Shown one piece after another: positions 1 through 8,798 of a stretch of DNA of 64,000 nucleotides. The position numbers were made by a program, and so were the translations under genes. Numbering within the stretch: position 1 is the first letter of the stretch; every line of letters starts with the position of its first letter. This DNA comes from Mesorhizobium kowhaii (GTDB lineage: Bacteria > Pseudomonadota > Alphaproteobacteria > Rhizobiales > Rhizobiaceae), in the NCBI RefSeq assembly GCF_003253745.1, contig NZ_MZXV01000076.1, positions 285,319 to 349,318 on the forward strand. Reading direction: 5' to 3'. A model generated the notes under the pieces. The model was not told the origin of the DNA and did not search any database. It saw only the letters and a list, made by a program, of their open reading frames with translations.

Positions 1-259
1 CTGCGCCACCGACCTCGAGCTGATCCTCAACCAGCGCGGCATCGAAAACATCGTGCTGACCGGTATCACCACCGATGTCTGCGTGCACACCACCATGCGC
101 GAGGCCAACGACCGCGGCTATGAATGCGTGATGCTGGAGGATTGCTGTGGGGCGACCGACTACGGCAACCATCTGGCGGCCATCAAGATGATCAAGATGC
201 AGGGCGGCGTCTTCGGCGCGGTGTCGAGTTCGGCGTCCTTCGTCGCCCAATTGCCGTGA
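1..259 (+). CDS. Cysteine hydrolase (isochorismatase superfamily), C-terminal part
   Basis: This is the 3' end of a gene that begins before the window; codons are in frame from base 2 to the TGA at 257-259. The visible part holds the family's nucleophile motif TGITTDVCVHTT, followed by the usual REANDRGY helix. Family members hydrolyse amide or carbamoyl bonds (biuret hydrolase, N-carbamoylsarcosine amidohydrolase, isochorismatase). A second, complete paralogue lies at 1798-2466 with the nearly identical motif GVTTEVCVQTT, and an allophanate hydrolase follows. Inferred role: one step of urea-derivative breakdown, possibly biuret to allophanate. The family is certain from the motif; the substrate is a context guess, and the start and upstream neighbours are not visible. 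Confidence 0.85.
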   Translation, partial: CATDLELILNQRGIENIVLTGITTDVCVHTTMREANDRGYECVMLEDCCGATDYGNHLAAIKMIKMQGGVFGAVSSSASFVAQLP

Positions 260-268
260 GGTTCGACC

Positions 269-1798
269 ATGCGTGAAGGCAGCAGAAAGGCCGTCGGCGT
301 CGAGACCATTGGCATGACCATGCGCTTCGGCGCCTTCACGGCGCTGGGCGATGTCTCGATCAAGGTGCCGGCGGGATCATTCCATGCGCTGCTCGGCGAA
401 AACGGCGCCGGCAAGTCGACCCTGGTCAAATGCATGATGGGGTTCTACCACCCGACCTCCGGCGATATCCTCGTAGATGGCCGCGAGGTCGCGGTCGCCA
501 GCCCCCGCGATGCCTCTGCGCTCGGGCTGGGCATGGTCTACCAGCATTTCACGCTGGTGCCCTCGCTGACGGGGGCGGAAAACCTCGTCATCTCGCGCGA
601 AAAGGTGCCGGGCATCATCGACTGGCGCAAGGAGCGCGCCGACCTTGCCGTGTTCATGGAGCGCATGCCGTTCAAGCTGCCGCTCGACGTCAAGGTGGCG
701 GAGCTCGCAGCCGGCGAGAAGCAGAAGCTCGAGATCGTCAAGCAGCTCTATCTCGGCCGCTCCTTCCTTGTGCTGGACGAGCCGACCTCGGTGCTGACGC
801 CCGGCGAGGCGCAGGAGGTGCTGGGGCTGGTGCGCGACATGACCAAGGCCGGCGACCTCACCGTGCTGATGATCTCGCACAAATTCCATGAGGTGACGGC
901 CTTCGCCGATGATGTCAGCGTGCTGCGCAAAGGCAAGCTGACGGGAACGGGCCGCGTCGCCGACCTCGACCACAAGACGATGGCAGCGATGATGATCGGC
1001 GACCAGCCGATCGCTGCGCTCGACAGCCGTGCAACGCCGAAGCCCGATGCCGAGACGGTGCTCAAGGTCAGGTCGCTGAAGGCGCCTGACCGAACCGGGT
1101 TGAAATCGATCAGCATCGACGATCTCGGCGTGCGCTCGGGCGAGATCGTCGGCATCGCCGGCATTTCCGGCAATGGCCAGAAAGAGTTTCTGGAAGTGCT
1201 GGCCGGCCAGCGTCCGCGCAACGCGGGCGACGTGCTGGTGCGCGGGTCCGCCTATGGGGCGACACGCGCCGAGGCGCGCGCGCTCAATGTGCGGCTCATC
1301 CCCGAAGAGCCGCTGAAGAATGCCTGCGCCCCGAAAATGACCGTGGCCGAGAACATCTCCTTCCGCACCTTCGACGTGGACGGCAACGGCAAACCGGTGA
1401 GCTGGATCAGCACCAGTGCCATCCGCGCGTTCAGCGCCAGGCTGGTCGAGCAGTTCAAGGTCAAGACCGCATCGCTGTCGTCGCCCATCGCCTCGCTGTC
1501 GGGCGGCAATGTGCAGCGCGCAGTGCTGGCGCGCGAACTGACCGGCGAGGTCGACTTGCTCATTGTCTCCAATCCCTGCTTCGGTCTCGACTTCTCGGCG
1601 GTGGCCGAAATCCGCGCCCGCATCATGAAGGCGCGCAATGCGGGTGCTGCCGTGCTTTTGTTGTCGGAGGACCTCGACGAGTTGCTGGAACTGTCGGACC
1701 GCATCTTCGTCATGTCGGACGGTGCGCTGGTCTACGAAACGCCGATCGCGCGGGCGAGCGTGCAGACCATCGGCGAGCATATGGCGGGACACTATTGA
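269..1798 (+). CDS. ABC transporter ATP-binding protein, two ABC domains (BMP/simple-sugar type)
   Basis: A 509-aa tandem ATPase that would energise an uptake system of the nucleoside/simple-sugar class. The first domain has an intact Walker A (GENGAGKS, about residues 43-50), a signature region LAAGEKQ and Walker B FLVLDEPTS. The second has the degenerate P-loop usual for this family (ISGNGQKEF) but a good signature (LSGGNVQ). It starts 9 bases after the cysteine hydrolase stop, and its stop shares one base with the next ATG (TGATG), so it is in the same operon. Its permeases and binding protein are not in the window and probably lie upstream. The enzymes around it suggest that the cargo is a nitrogen compound such as a ureide or biuret-like molecule; that is inference. 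Confidence 0.9.
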   Translation: MREGSRKAVGVETIGMTMRFGAFTALGDVSIKVPAGSFHALLGENGAGKSTLVKCMMGFYHPTSGDILVDGREVAVASPRDASALGLGMVYQHFTLVPSLTGAENLVISREKVPGIIDWRKERADLAVFMERMPFKLPLDVKVAELAAGEKQKLEIVKQLYLGRSFLVLDEPTSVLTPGEAQEVLGLVRDMTKAGDLTVLMISHKFHEVTAFADDVSVLRKGKLTGTGRVADLDHKTMAAMMIGDQPIAALDSRATPKPDAETVLKVRSLKAPDRTGLKSISIDDLGVRSGEIVGIAGISGNGQKEFLEVLAGQRPRNAGDVLVRGSAYGATRAEARALNVRLIPEEPLKNACAPKMTVAENISFRTFDVDGNGKPVSWISTSAIRAFSARLVEQFKVKTASLSSPIASLSGGNVQRAVLARELTGEVDLLIVSNPCFGLDFSAVAEIRARIMKARNAGAAVLLLSEDLDELLELSDRIFVMSDGALVYETPIARASVQTIGEHMAGHY

Positions 1799-2466
1799 TG
1801 GCTGAAATCGATGCGCAGCCGTTTGCCTTTGCATTCAAGCCGGAGACGACGGCGCTGGTCGTCATCGACATGCAGCGCGACTTCGCCGAGCCGGGCGGCT
1901 TCGGCGCCAGCCTCGGCAACGATGTCAGCCGCATCACGGCCATTGTGCCGACGGTGAAGCGGCTGATCGATGGGTTCCGCGCGGCCGGCCTGCCGGTGAT
2001 TCACACGATGGAGTGCCACCGGGCCGACCTGTCCGACCTGCCGCCGTCCAAGCGCAACCGCGGCAATCCGTCGATCCGCATCGGCGATGTTGGGCCGATG
2101 GGCCGCGTGCTGATCGTTGGCGAGCCGGGCACAGCGATCCTCGACGAACTCGCGCCACTGCCCGGCGAGATTGTCATCGAGAAGCCTGGCAAGGGAGCTT
2201 TCTACGCAACCAGCTTTGGCGAAGATCTGAAACGACTCGGCGCACTGCAGTTGGTCTTTGCCGGCGTCACCACCGAGGTCTGCGTACAGACGACGATGCG
2301 CGAGGCCAATGATCGGGGCTATGAGTGCCTGCTCGCCGAAGACGCAACGGAGAGCTATTTTCCGGAGTTCAAGGCGGCCGCCATCGCCATGATTAGAGCG
2401 CAAGGCGCCATCGTCGGCTGGACGGCGACGACCGACCAGGTGCTTCGGGGAATTGCAAATGGCTAA
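1798..2466 (+). CDS. Cysteine hydrolase (isochorismatase superfamily; possible biuret hydrolase)
   Basis: A complete 222-aa cytoplasmic hydrolase. The family triad is present: Asp24 (VVIDMQRDF), Lys129 (IEKPGKGAF) and nucleophile Cys162 (GVTTEVCVQTT). I chose the ATG that overlaps the upstream stop as TGATG; a TTG three bases earlier is also possible. Its stop overlaps the following cupin by 8 bases. Rhizobial biuret hydrolase (BiuH) belongs to this family and gives allophanate, which the AtzF-like enzyme two genes downstream would consume. With the truncated paralogue at the window start this makes two such enzymes in one operon, so they may act in sequence or on different N-carbamoyl compounds. 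Confidence 0.88.
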   Translation: MAEIDAQPFAFAFKPETTALVVIDMQRDFAEPGGFGASLGNDVSRITAIVPTVKRLIDGFRAAGLPVIHTMECHRADLSDLPPSKRNRGNPSIRIGDVGPMGRVLIVGEPGTAILDELAPLPGEIVIEKPGKGAFYATSFGEDLKRLGALQLVFAGVTTEVCVQTTMREANDRGYECLLAEDATESYFPEFKAAAIAMIRAQGAIVGWTATTDQVLRGIANG

Positions 2467-2809
2467 TCTGAGTCTTGCCGGCGTCCTCGGCGGCGGCTGG
2501 CGCGATCTGGCGTTCGAACATTTTCGCGAGGGCATCGCGGTGCACTGGCTGCTGAAGGGCGAACCGGTCGAACCGTCGGTGGCAATCCTCAACTACCGGC
2601 CCGGCGCCGGCGTGCCGCGCCATCGACATGTCGGGCTGGAAACCATCGTCGTGCTCGAGGGGACACAAAGCGACGAGAATGGCGATTATCCGGCCGGCAG
2701 CGTGGTCCTGAACCCGGTCGGGACCGAGCATTCGGTGTGGACGAAGGAGGGCTGCGTCGTGCTGATCCAATGGGACCTGCCGGTGATCATTCTGGGGGAG
2801 ACCAAATGA
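2459..2809 (+). CDS. Cupin-domain protein
   Basis: A 116-aa single-domain cupin. The metal-binding motif 1 is readable as RHRHVGLETIVVLEG, and motif 2 as NPVGTEHSVWTKEG. Such small cupins act as isomerases, dioxygenases or sensors, and no exact reaction can be given here. The ATG at 2459 overlaps the end of the hydrolase gene and its stop overlaps the next start as ATGA, so its translation is coupled within the operon. It may process an intermediate of the ureide/biuret route or help to bind substrate; this is speculative. Confidence 0.82.
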   Translation: MANLSLAGVLGGGWRDLAFEHFREGIAVHWLLKGEPVEPSVAILNYRPGAGVPRHRHVGLETIVVLEGTQSDENGDYPAGSVVLNPVGTEHSVWTKEGCVVLIQWDLPVIILGETK

Positions 2810-4638
2810 GCGAGATCCGCTTCGACATCGGCAGTTTGCATGCGGCCTATCGGGCCGGCGTCGGTGTCGCCGCCATGATCGATACCGTCCATGCCCGCAT
2901 CGCGGCGGCTGACGATCCGGGCATTTTCATTCATCTCGCCGCCAAGGCGGACATGCTGGCGCAGGCGCAAACGCTCGGGCCGTTCGATCCGGTAACCAAG
3001 CCGCTGTGGGGCGTGCCCTTCGCCGTCAAGGACAACATCGACGTCGCCGGCATGCCGACCACCGCGGCCTGCGCCGAATATGCCTACATGCCCCAGGTGG
3101 ACGCCACCGTGGTGGCCCGGCTCAAGGCTGCCGGCGCGCTGGTGGTCGGCAAGACCAATCTGGATCAGTTCGCCACCGGCCTTGTCGGCGTGCGCACGCC
3201 GTACCCGATCCCGAAGAACGCCATCGATGCCAGTCTGGTGCCCGGTGGCTCCTCGTCGGGGTCCGCCGTTGCGACGGCGCGCGGCATCGTCTCCTTCGCG
3301 CTCGGCACTGACACGGCAGGCTCCGGCCGCATACCGGCCGGCCTTAACAATATTGTCGGCCTGAAACCGACCGTCGGGGCGCTGTCGGCCGCCGGCGTCG
3401 TACCGGCCTGCCGCACACTCGACTGTATCTCCGTGTTCGCGCTGACCGTTGACGATGCCTACGCGGTGTTCGGTGTGGCCGCAGCCAAGGATCCAGCCGA
3501 TGCCTATTCGCGCGCGGTCAAGGTGCCGGCCCTCACCGCGCGGCCGCCGGTGTTAAGTGTCGGCGTGCCGGCGAAGCAGGATCTCAAATTCTTCGGCGAC
3601 GCGGCGATGGCAGAGGGTTTCGACGCGGCGCTAGACATGCTGCGCGGGCTCGGTTGCCGGCTGGTGGAAATCCCGTTCGGCGATTTCTACGCCACCGCCA
3701 ACCTTCTCTATGAAGGCGCCTGGGTGGCCGAACGGTACGCGGCGATCGCCGGTTTCATGGAGGCCAACGAGGCGGCCATGCATCCGGTGACACGGAAAAT
3801 CATCGGCGGCGCGCGCAGCCTCTCCGCGGCCGATGCCTTCAGGGGCCTCTATGCGCTTCAGGCCTACAGGGCGAAGCTCGCACCGGTCCTCGCTTCGGTC
3901 GACCTGTTCTGCGTACCGACCGCGCCGACGCATTACGCTCTCGATGCGGTTCTCGCGGACCCTATCGTCACCAACAGCCGTCTCGGCACCTTCACCAATT
4001 TCGTCAACCTGCTCGACATGTGCGGCGTCGCCGTGCCGAGCGGCCGGCGCGACGATGGCTTGCCGATGAGCGTGACCTTGCTGGCGATGGCGGGCAAGGA
4101 CTGGCTGACGGCCGGTCTCGCTCGCGACATCCACGCGGCCAGCGGCCTTCCGCTTGGCGCGACCGGCTGGGCGCAGCCGGGCAGCGCGCCGCCTGGCGAG
4201 CGCGCGCCGGACGAGATGATCGATCTGGTGGTCGTCGGCGCGCATCTGTCGGGCATGCCGCTCAATGGCCAGTTGCGAGATCTCGGCGCCCAGTTCTCGA
4301 GAACGACGAGAACAGCGCCTGCCTACCGGCTTTACGCTCTCGCCGGCCAGTCCGTACCCAAGCCTGGACTCGTCCGGGTCGCCAGAGATGGAATGCGGAT
4401 AGATGTCGAGGTCTGGCGGCTTGATCCGGGCGCCTTCGGACGCTTCGTAGCCGCTATTCCGGCCCCGCTCGGCATTGGCACGATCGAACTCGACGATGGC
4501 ACAACGGCGAAGGGGTTCGTGGCCGAGACAGCCGGCTTGTCGGCGGCGATTGACATCTCGGCCCATGGTGGGTGGCGCAGCTTCGTCGCGAGCTCGCACG
4601 AACCGCAACGCCGCCTGGAGGAAGTTGCGCCCACCTGA
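2806..4638 (+). CDS. atzF: Allophanate hydrolase (AtzF type)
   Basis: A 610-aa enzyme splitting allophanate (urea-1-carboxylate) to ammonia and CO2. The N-terminal amidase-signature domain (about 1-460) has the Ser-cisSer-Lys triad: Lys75 (FAVKDNID), Ser149 (PGGSSSGS) and Ser173 (TDTAGSGRIP), with spacing 74 and 24 as expected in AtzF. The C-terminal domain (about 475-605) has the allophanate-hydrolase marks VVGAHLSGMPLN, KPGLVRV and the closing GGWR. The ATG at 2806 overlaps the cupin stop (ATGA); a longer reading frame to 2737 lies inside the cupin. There is no biotin-dependent urea carboxylase nearby, which points to allophanate arising from biuret or a cyanurate-type route rather than from urea. 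Confidence 0.93.
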   Translation: MSEIRFDIGSLHAAYRAGVGVAAMIDTVHARIAAADDPGIFIHLAAKADMLAQAQTLGPFDPVTKPLWGVPFAVKDNIDVAGMPTTAACAEYAYMPQVDATVVARLKAAGALVVGKTNLDQFATGLVGVRTPYPIPKNAIDASLVPGGSSSGSAVATARGIVSFALGTDTAGSGRIPAGLNNIVGLKPTVGALSAAGVVPACRTLDCISVFALTVDDAYAVFGVAAAKDPADAYSRAVKVPALTARPPVLSVGVPAKQDLKFFGDAAMAEGFDAALDMLRGLGCRLVEIPFGDFYATANLLYEGAWVAERYAAIAGFMEANEAAMHPVTRKIIGGARSLSAADAFRGLYALQAYRAKLAPVLASVDLFCVPTAPTHYALDAVLADPIVTNSRLGTFTNFVNLLDMCGVAVPSGRRDDGLPMSVTLLAMAGKDWLTAGLARDIHAASGLPLGATGWAQPGSAPPGERAPDEMIDLVVVGAHLSGMPLNGQLRDLGAQFSRTTRTAPAYRLYALAGQSVPKPGLVRVARDGMRIDVEVWRLDPGAFGRFVAAIPAPLGIGTIELDDGTTAKGFVAETAGLSAAIDISAHGGWRSFVASSHEPQRRLEEVAPT

Positions 4639-4702
4639 CCATCCAACTCGAATAGCGGTTTTGTGACGTTCTGCCTTTGGTGAGGGGCCGAAACTCAAGA
4701 AG

Positions 4703-4733
4703 CCTGTCGCGCCCTCAGCAATGGCGCGACAGG
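4703..4733. terminator. Stem-loop between convergent genes
   Basis: A perfect 11-bp stem (CCTGTCGCGCC paired with GGCGCGACAGG) with a 9-base loop sits between the ends of atzF (+) and the beta-lactamase gene (-). There is no clear T run on either side, so it may work as a bidirectional 3'-end structure rather than a classical intrinsic terminator. Confidence 0.55.
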
Positions 4734-4752
4734 GTCTGCGCCGCTAAAACGT

Positions 4753-5640
4753 CTAAGCCTCGATCGCTTCGACCAATGCCCGTGAGACTGAGGCAATGAC
4801 GGCGTTGCGTTTGGCCAGGCTCTGTTTCGTGCCCGTCAGATAGATCGACATCAAAATCGGGTTGCTGGAAGTCGGCCAGATGACGGCCGCGTCATTGGTG
4901 CTGCCGCGCGCGCCGGTTCCGGTCTTGTCGCCGCATGTCCAGCCTTTCGGCAGTGCCGCCCTTATGCGCGCGTCGCCGGTCTTGTTCGCCACCAGCCAAT
5001 CGACAAGCTGCGCCCGGCCCTTCCCCGACAGGCTGTTGCCGATCGTCAGCCGTTCGAGATTGTTGACCATGGCCAGCGGCGAGGTCGTGTCGCGCGCGTC
5101 CCCCGGCAGCGACTCGTTCAGCTCCGGCTCGATCCGGTCCAGCCTGGTCACCTTGTCGCCTATCGAACGCAGATAGGCCGTCAGCTGCGGAGGCCCGCCA
5201 AAGGACTCCAGCAACAGATTGGCTGCCCCATTGTCGCTGACTGTCACGGCGGCTTCGCAAAGCTGCGCCACCGTCATCTCGCCGCCGGCATGTTTGTTGG
5301 TCGTTGGAGAGTTCGCGATAATGGCGTCGTGCGGGACCTCGATGCTGCGGTCGAGCTGCTCGATGCCGCCGTCGACACGATGCAACACGAATGCCGCCGC
5401 GAGTGCCTTAAAGGTGCTGCACATTGGAAACGGCTCGTCCTCACGATAGCCGAATTGCGCAGTCGTTCCGGAGATCCGGCAGGCGACGCCGAGCCGGCCG
5501 CCGCTTTTCACCTCGATCCGCCTCATTTTCGGCAAGACCCCATCAAATTTTGTCGGGCTTATTGCCGCCTTCGCGATGGCGCCAACCGGGGCCGTCAAAA
5601 CCACCGCGAGACCACTGATGAAACTGCGCCTGCTTGTCAT
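4753..5640 (-). CDS. bla: Class A beta-lactamase, twin-arginine exported
   Basis: A 295-aa periplasmic serine beta-lactamase. The N-terminus MTSRRSFISGLAVVL is a Tat-type signal (SRRSF followed by a hydrophobic stretch). All class A elements are present: Ser75-x-x-Lys78 (STFK), Ser135-Asp-Asn (SDN), the omega-loop Glu171 in EPELN, and Lys239-Thr-Gly (KTG). A Cys directly precedes the active Ser, but there is no partner Cys at the 238-equivalent, so the carbapenemase-type disulfide is not expected. I chose the ATG at 5640 because AGAGAG lies 7 bases before it; a GTG two codons upstream is too close to that site. It is divergent from an AmpR-like LysR gene, suggesting inducible expression. The substrate range cannot be told from the sequence. 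Confidence 0.93.
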   Translation of the reverse strand: MTSRRSFISGLAVVLTAPVGAIAKAAISPTKFDGVLPKMRRIEVKSGGRLGVACRISGTTAQFGYREDEPFPMCSTFKALAAAFVLHRVDGGIEQLDRSIEVPHDAIIANSPTTNKHAGGEMTVAQLCEAAVTVSDNGAANLLLESFGGPPQLTAYLRSIGDKVTRLDRIEPELNESLPGDARDTTSPLAMVNNLERLTIGNSLSGKGRAQLVDWLVANKTGDARIRAALPKGWTCGDKTGTGARGSTNDAAVIWPTSSNPILMSIYLTGTKQSLAKRNAVIASVSRALVEAIEA

Positions 5641-5741
5641 GTCCACACTCTCTGTTGCCCCGCGCGGCAGAACTGGACCGGATCCGGCCCCATCGCAAAC
5701 GAGTAAACATCGCCCCCGCCATAAAAAAAATTAGGGCTGGG
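5641..5741. promoter_or_regulatory. Divergent control region of bla and lysR
   Basis: This 101-bp spacer separates the divergent beta-lactamase and LysR starts, and by analogy with ampC-ampR pairs should hold both promoters and the regulator's binding site. It contains an A-rich run (eight A around 5723-5730) close to the lysR start. I could not identify a clear T-N11-A box by eye. Confidence 0.45.
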
Positions 5742-6632
5742 ATGATGAAGCGATCGCACCTCCCACTGAACGGTTTGCGCGCCTTCGAGGCCTCGGCAAG
5801 GCATCTCAGTTTCACCGGCGCCGGCCTCGAACTGCGCGTCACCCAGGCCGCCGTCAGCCATCAGATCAAGGGCCTTGAAGAAGTCCTTGGTATCAGGCTT
5901 TTTCGCCGATTACCGCACGGCCTCGCTTTGAGCGAGGAGGGCGAGGCTTTGTTGCCCGTGTTGAGCGATGCCTTCAACAGGATTAGCGTCACGCTCGACC
6001 GCTTCGAGGGCGGCCGCTTCAACGACATCGTCACCGTCGGTGTCGTCGGCACTTTCGCCTCGGGCTGGCTGATCCCCAGATTGCCGGCATTTCACCAGGC
6101 CTATCCGGATATCGAGCTGCGCATCTCGACCAACAACAACCGGGTCAATCTCGCCGCCGACGGTCTCGATTTTGCCATCCGCTTCGGCGACGGCTCCTGG
6201 CAGGGAACCGAGAACACGCCGCTGCTGCCCGGCGCTTTCTCGCCGGTCTGCACGCCCGGCATCGCGGCGCGCCTGCGCGACCCGTCCGATCTCGCACGCG
6301 AAACGCTGCTATGCTCCTACCGGGAAGACGAATGGTTGCGCTGGTTCGAGACGGCAGGGCGCCATTGCCCGTCGATCAAAGGCATCGTCTTCGACTCATC
6401 GGTCACCATGGCGAACGCTGCCGTCCAGGGTGCCGGCGTGGCATTGCTGCCGGTTTCGATGTTCAGCCGCGAACTCTGTTCGGCCCAGCTGGTGCAGCCT
6501 TTCGACTGCACGGTCGATGTCGGCCGATACTGGCTGTCGGCACGGCGCAGGCGCCAGAACTCGCAGGCAATGACGATCTTCGCCGACTGGTTGAAGGCCG
6601 AGACGGAGTGCAGTTCCAGGAAAAGTGTGTAG
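5742..6632 (+). CDS. LysR-family regulator (AmpR/GcvA-like)
   Basis: A 296-aa regulator. The N-terminal winged HTH reads LNGLRAFEASARHLSFTGAG...TQAAVSHQIKGLEE, the form typical of the GcvA/AmpR branch, followed by a periplasmic-binding-like effector domain from about residue 95. I chose the first of two adjacent ATGs at 5742; the open frame continues to 5634 but would run into the beta-lactamase start. It is divergent from bla and so is probably its activator/repressor. Oddity: its last residues (about SSRKSV) and TAG stop are encoded inside a palindromic repeat of the AAAAGTGTG...CGGTTTTC type, so the repeat has replaced the native C-terminus. Confidence 0.9.
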   Translation: MMKRSHLPLNGLRAFEASARHLSFTGAGLELRVTQAAVSHQIKGLEEVLGIRLFRRLPHGLALSEEGEALLPVLSDAFNRISVTLDRFEGGRFNDIVTVGVVGTFASGWLIPRLPAFHQAYPDIELRISTNNNRVNLAADGLDFAIRFGDGSWQGTENTPLLPGAFSPVCTPGIAARLRDPSDLARETLLCSYREDEWLRWFETAGRHCPSIKGIVFDSSVTMANAAVQGAGVALLPVSMFSRELCSAQLVQPFDCTVDVGRYWLSARRRRQNSQAMTIFADWLKAETECSSRKSV

Positions 6633-6734
6633 CGGTCTTCCCGGGAAAAGCGCATAGCGCTTTCCCTCAGGGAATTGCGTCAAAACAAAGAGATAGAGCG
6701 GTTCGGCGTTTCCGTAAGATGATGAACCGCTCTA
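6615..6734. repeat. Palindromic intergenic repeat with terminal stem-loop
   Basis: The stretch contains a degenerate copy of the family core AAAAGTGTGTAGCGGTcTTCC, then GGGAAAAGCGCATAGCGCTTTCCC (7-bp stem GGGAAAG-like), then a perfect 11-bp stem TAGAGCGGTTC/GAACCGCTCTA whose right arm includes the stop of the fused beta-oxidation gene on the minus strand. Related copies are at 22725-22771, 27124-27174 and 46778-46822. It fills the whole spacer between two convergent genes and contributes the stop codon of both. Confidence 0.75.
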
Positions 6735-8798
6735 CTCCCCGGCTTCCCAGGAACCGGTCTCGGCCATTCGCTTGAGCAACGGCGCCGGTTTAAAGACTTG
6801 CCTTCCGGTGCGCTGATGCCAGTACTCGAGCCGCTCGATGATCTTGGCCGCCCCTTCAAGTCCGGCCCAGAACATCGGGCCGCCCTTGCCGACGGGAAAG
6901 CCGTAGCCGTTGACCCAGACGACATCGATGTCTGACGCGCGGGCCGCGATCCCTTCCTCCAGAATCCTGGCGCCCTCATTGACCAGGGGATAGAGCGTGC
7001 GTTCGATGATTTCTTCCGCGCCGACCGCCCTCAGTGCGATGCCCTTTTCGGCCGCCTTGTCGCGGATCAGCGCCTCGACCTCGGGATCGGGCACTGCGGT
7101 GCGTGCGCCGGCCTCGTAGAGATAGTAACCGCGGCCGGTCTTCTGGCCGAAACGTCCTTGTTCGCACAGCGTGTCTGCGATCACGGCCGTCTGGCCGCGC
7201 GCCTTGCGGTTGCGCCAGCCGATGTCGAGGCCGGCGAGATCGCCCATCTGGAACGGTCCCATCGGCCAGCCGAAATCGGTGAACGCCTGGTCGACCTGGC
7301 GCGGGGTCGCGCCCTCGAGCAGAAGCGCCTCGGATTCGGCGCCACGCGCCGCCAGCATGCGGTTACCGACAAAACCGTGGCAGACGCCGACGACGACAGC
7401 CACCTTGCCGATCCGCCGCGCCAGGTCGACGACGGCAGCCAGCGCATCGGGCGCGGTCTTCTCGGCCCGCACGATCTCCAAGAGCTTCATGACATTGGCC
7501 GGCGAGAAGAAATGCAGGCCGAGCACATCCTGCGGGCGCGAGGTCGAGGCGGCGATCTCGTTGATGTCGAGATAGGAGGTGTTGGTGGCGAGGATCGCAC
7601 CCGGCTTGGCTGCCGCTTCGAGCCTGCCAAAAACCTCCTTCTTGACCGTCATGTCCTCGAACACCGCCTCGACGATCAGGTCGCAATCGGCGAGATCGGC
7701 ATAGTCGGTGGATCCCGTGAACCGGGCGAGCCGCTGCCGCTTGGCGTCTTCGGTCAATGAGCCGCGTGTGACGGAAACGGCATAGTTCTTGTCGATGGTC
7801 GCCAGTCCGCGCCGCAAGGCCTCCTGGCTGGTCTCCAGCAAGGTGACGGGATAGCCGCCATTGGCGAAGGCCATGGCGATGCCGCCGCCCATCGTGCCGG
7901 CGCCGATGACGCCGACGCGGGCAATCCTGCGCTTGATGAAATCTTTGCCGGGAATCTTTGCCGCCTCACGTTCGGCGAAGAACAGATGCCGTTGCGCGCG
8001 CGACTGGTCGCTGGCGACAAGCTTCACGAAGAGCGCACGTTCCGCCGCCAGCGCTTCGTCGAAGTGCAGCGTGACGGCATTGCGCACCGCCTGCGCGCAG
8101 GCGATCGGCGCCTCGAGGCCGCGCGCCTTCTTGGCAAGGTCCGCTGCCTCGGTGTCGAAGGCGGCCAGGTCAGTTGTCTTGAGCCCTTCATCGCGATCGC
8201 GCACCGGCGTGAAGGGACCACCCTTGCGGGCTATTTCCCTGGCGAAGTTCACGGCATGCGTGGTCAGATCGCCTTCGAAGACGGCATCGACCAGACCGGC
8301 CGCATGCGCCTCTTCAGCACCGATCGACGCCCCGGAAACGATCATCTTGAGCGCCTTCAGCGCGCCGACAAGGCGCGGCAGCCGCACCGTGCCGCCGCCG
8401 CCCGGCAAAAGGCCGAGCTTTACTTCCGGCAGGCCGAGCTTGGCGCCGGCATCAGTGACGCGAAAATGGCAGCCGAGCGCCAGCTCCAGGCCGCCACCCA
8501 GCGCGGTGCCGTGAATGGCGGCGATTGTCGGCTTGGCGATGGTCTCAAGCGTCGCCACGATGGCGCGCAGTTCGGGCTGCTGCACCGGCTTGCCGAATTC
8601 AGTGATGTCGGCGCCGGCAACGAAAGTTCGGCCGGCACAGGCGATGACGATGGCCGCTACCGACGGATCATCCCGCAACTCAACCAGAGCCTGCATCAGC
8701 GGTTCGCGAACGTGGAAGCTCAGCGCATTGACCGGCGGATTGTCGATGATGACGATGGCGACATCGCCGTCCCGGCTGACCTTCAGGAAATCGGACAC
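6732..8798 (-). CDS. fadJ: Fused enoyl-CoA hydratase / 3-hydroxyacyl-CoA dehydrogenase
   Basis: A 688-aa multifunctional beta-oxidation enzyme. An N-terminal crotonase domain (about 1-190; GTALGGGLELALGCHFR and LGLPEVKLGLLPGGGGT carry the oxyanion-hole and catalytic Glu regions) is followed by an NAD-binding 3-hydroxyacyl-CoA dehydrogenase domain (GVIGAGTMGGGIA near 297) and two C-terminal HAD domains. It hydrates enoyl-CoA and oxidises the resulting L-3-hydroxyacyl-CoA. No thiolase gene is adjacent, which fits the short FadJ/peroxisomal MFE-like forms of rhizobia that work with a remote thiolase. The ATG at 8798 opens directly into the crotonase fold. The symbol is by function; fadB/fadN-like names are also possible. 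Confidence 0.9.
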   Translation of the reverse strand: MSDFLKVSRDGDVAIVIIDNPPVNALSFHVREPLMQALVELRDDPSVAAIVIACAGRTFVAGADITEFGKPVQQPELRAIVATLETIAKPTIAAIHGTALGGGLELALGCHFRVTDAGAKLGLPEVKLGLLPGGGGTVRLPRLVGALKALKMIVSGASIGAEEAHAAGLVDAVFEGDLTTHAVNFAREIARKGGPFTPVRDRDEGLKTTDLAAFDTEAADLAKKARGLEAPIACAQAVRNAVTLHFDEALAAERALFVKLVASDQSRAQRHLFFAEREAAKIPGKDFIKRRIARVGVIGAGTMGGGIAMAFANGGYPVTLLETSQEALRRGLATIDKNYAVSVTRGSLTEDAKRQRLARFTGSTDYADLADCDLIVEAVFEDMTVKKEVFGRLEAAAKPGAILATNTSYLDINEIAASTSRPQDVLGLHFFSPANVMKLLEIVRAEKTAPDALAAVVDLARRIGKVAVVVGVCHGFVGNRMLAARGAESEALLLEGATPRQVDQAFTDFGWPMGPFQMGDLAGLDIGWRNRKARGQTAVIADTLCEQGRFGQKTGRGYYLYEAGARTAVPDPEVEALIRDKAAEKGIALRAVGAEEIIERTLYPLVNEGARILEEGIAARASDIDVVWVNGYGFPVGKGGPMFWAGLEGAAKIIERLEYWHQRTGRQVFKPAPLLKRMAETGSWEAGE

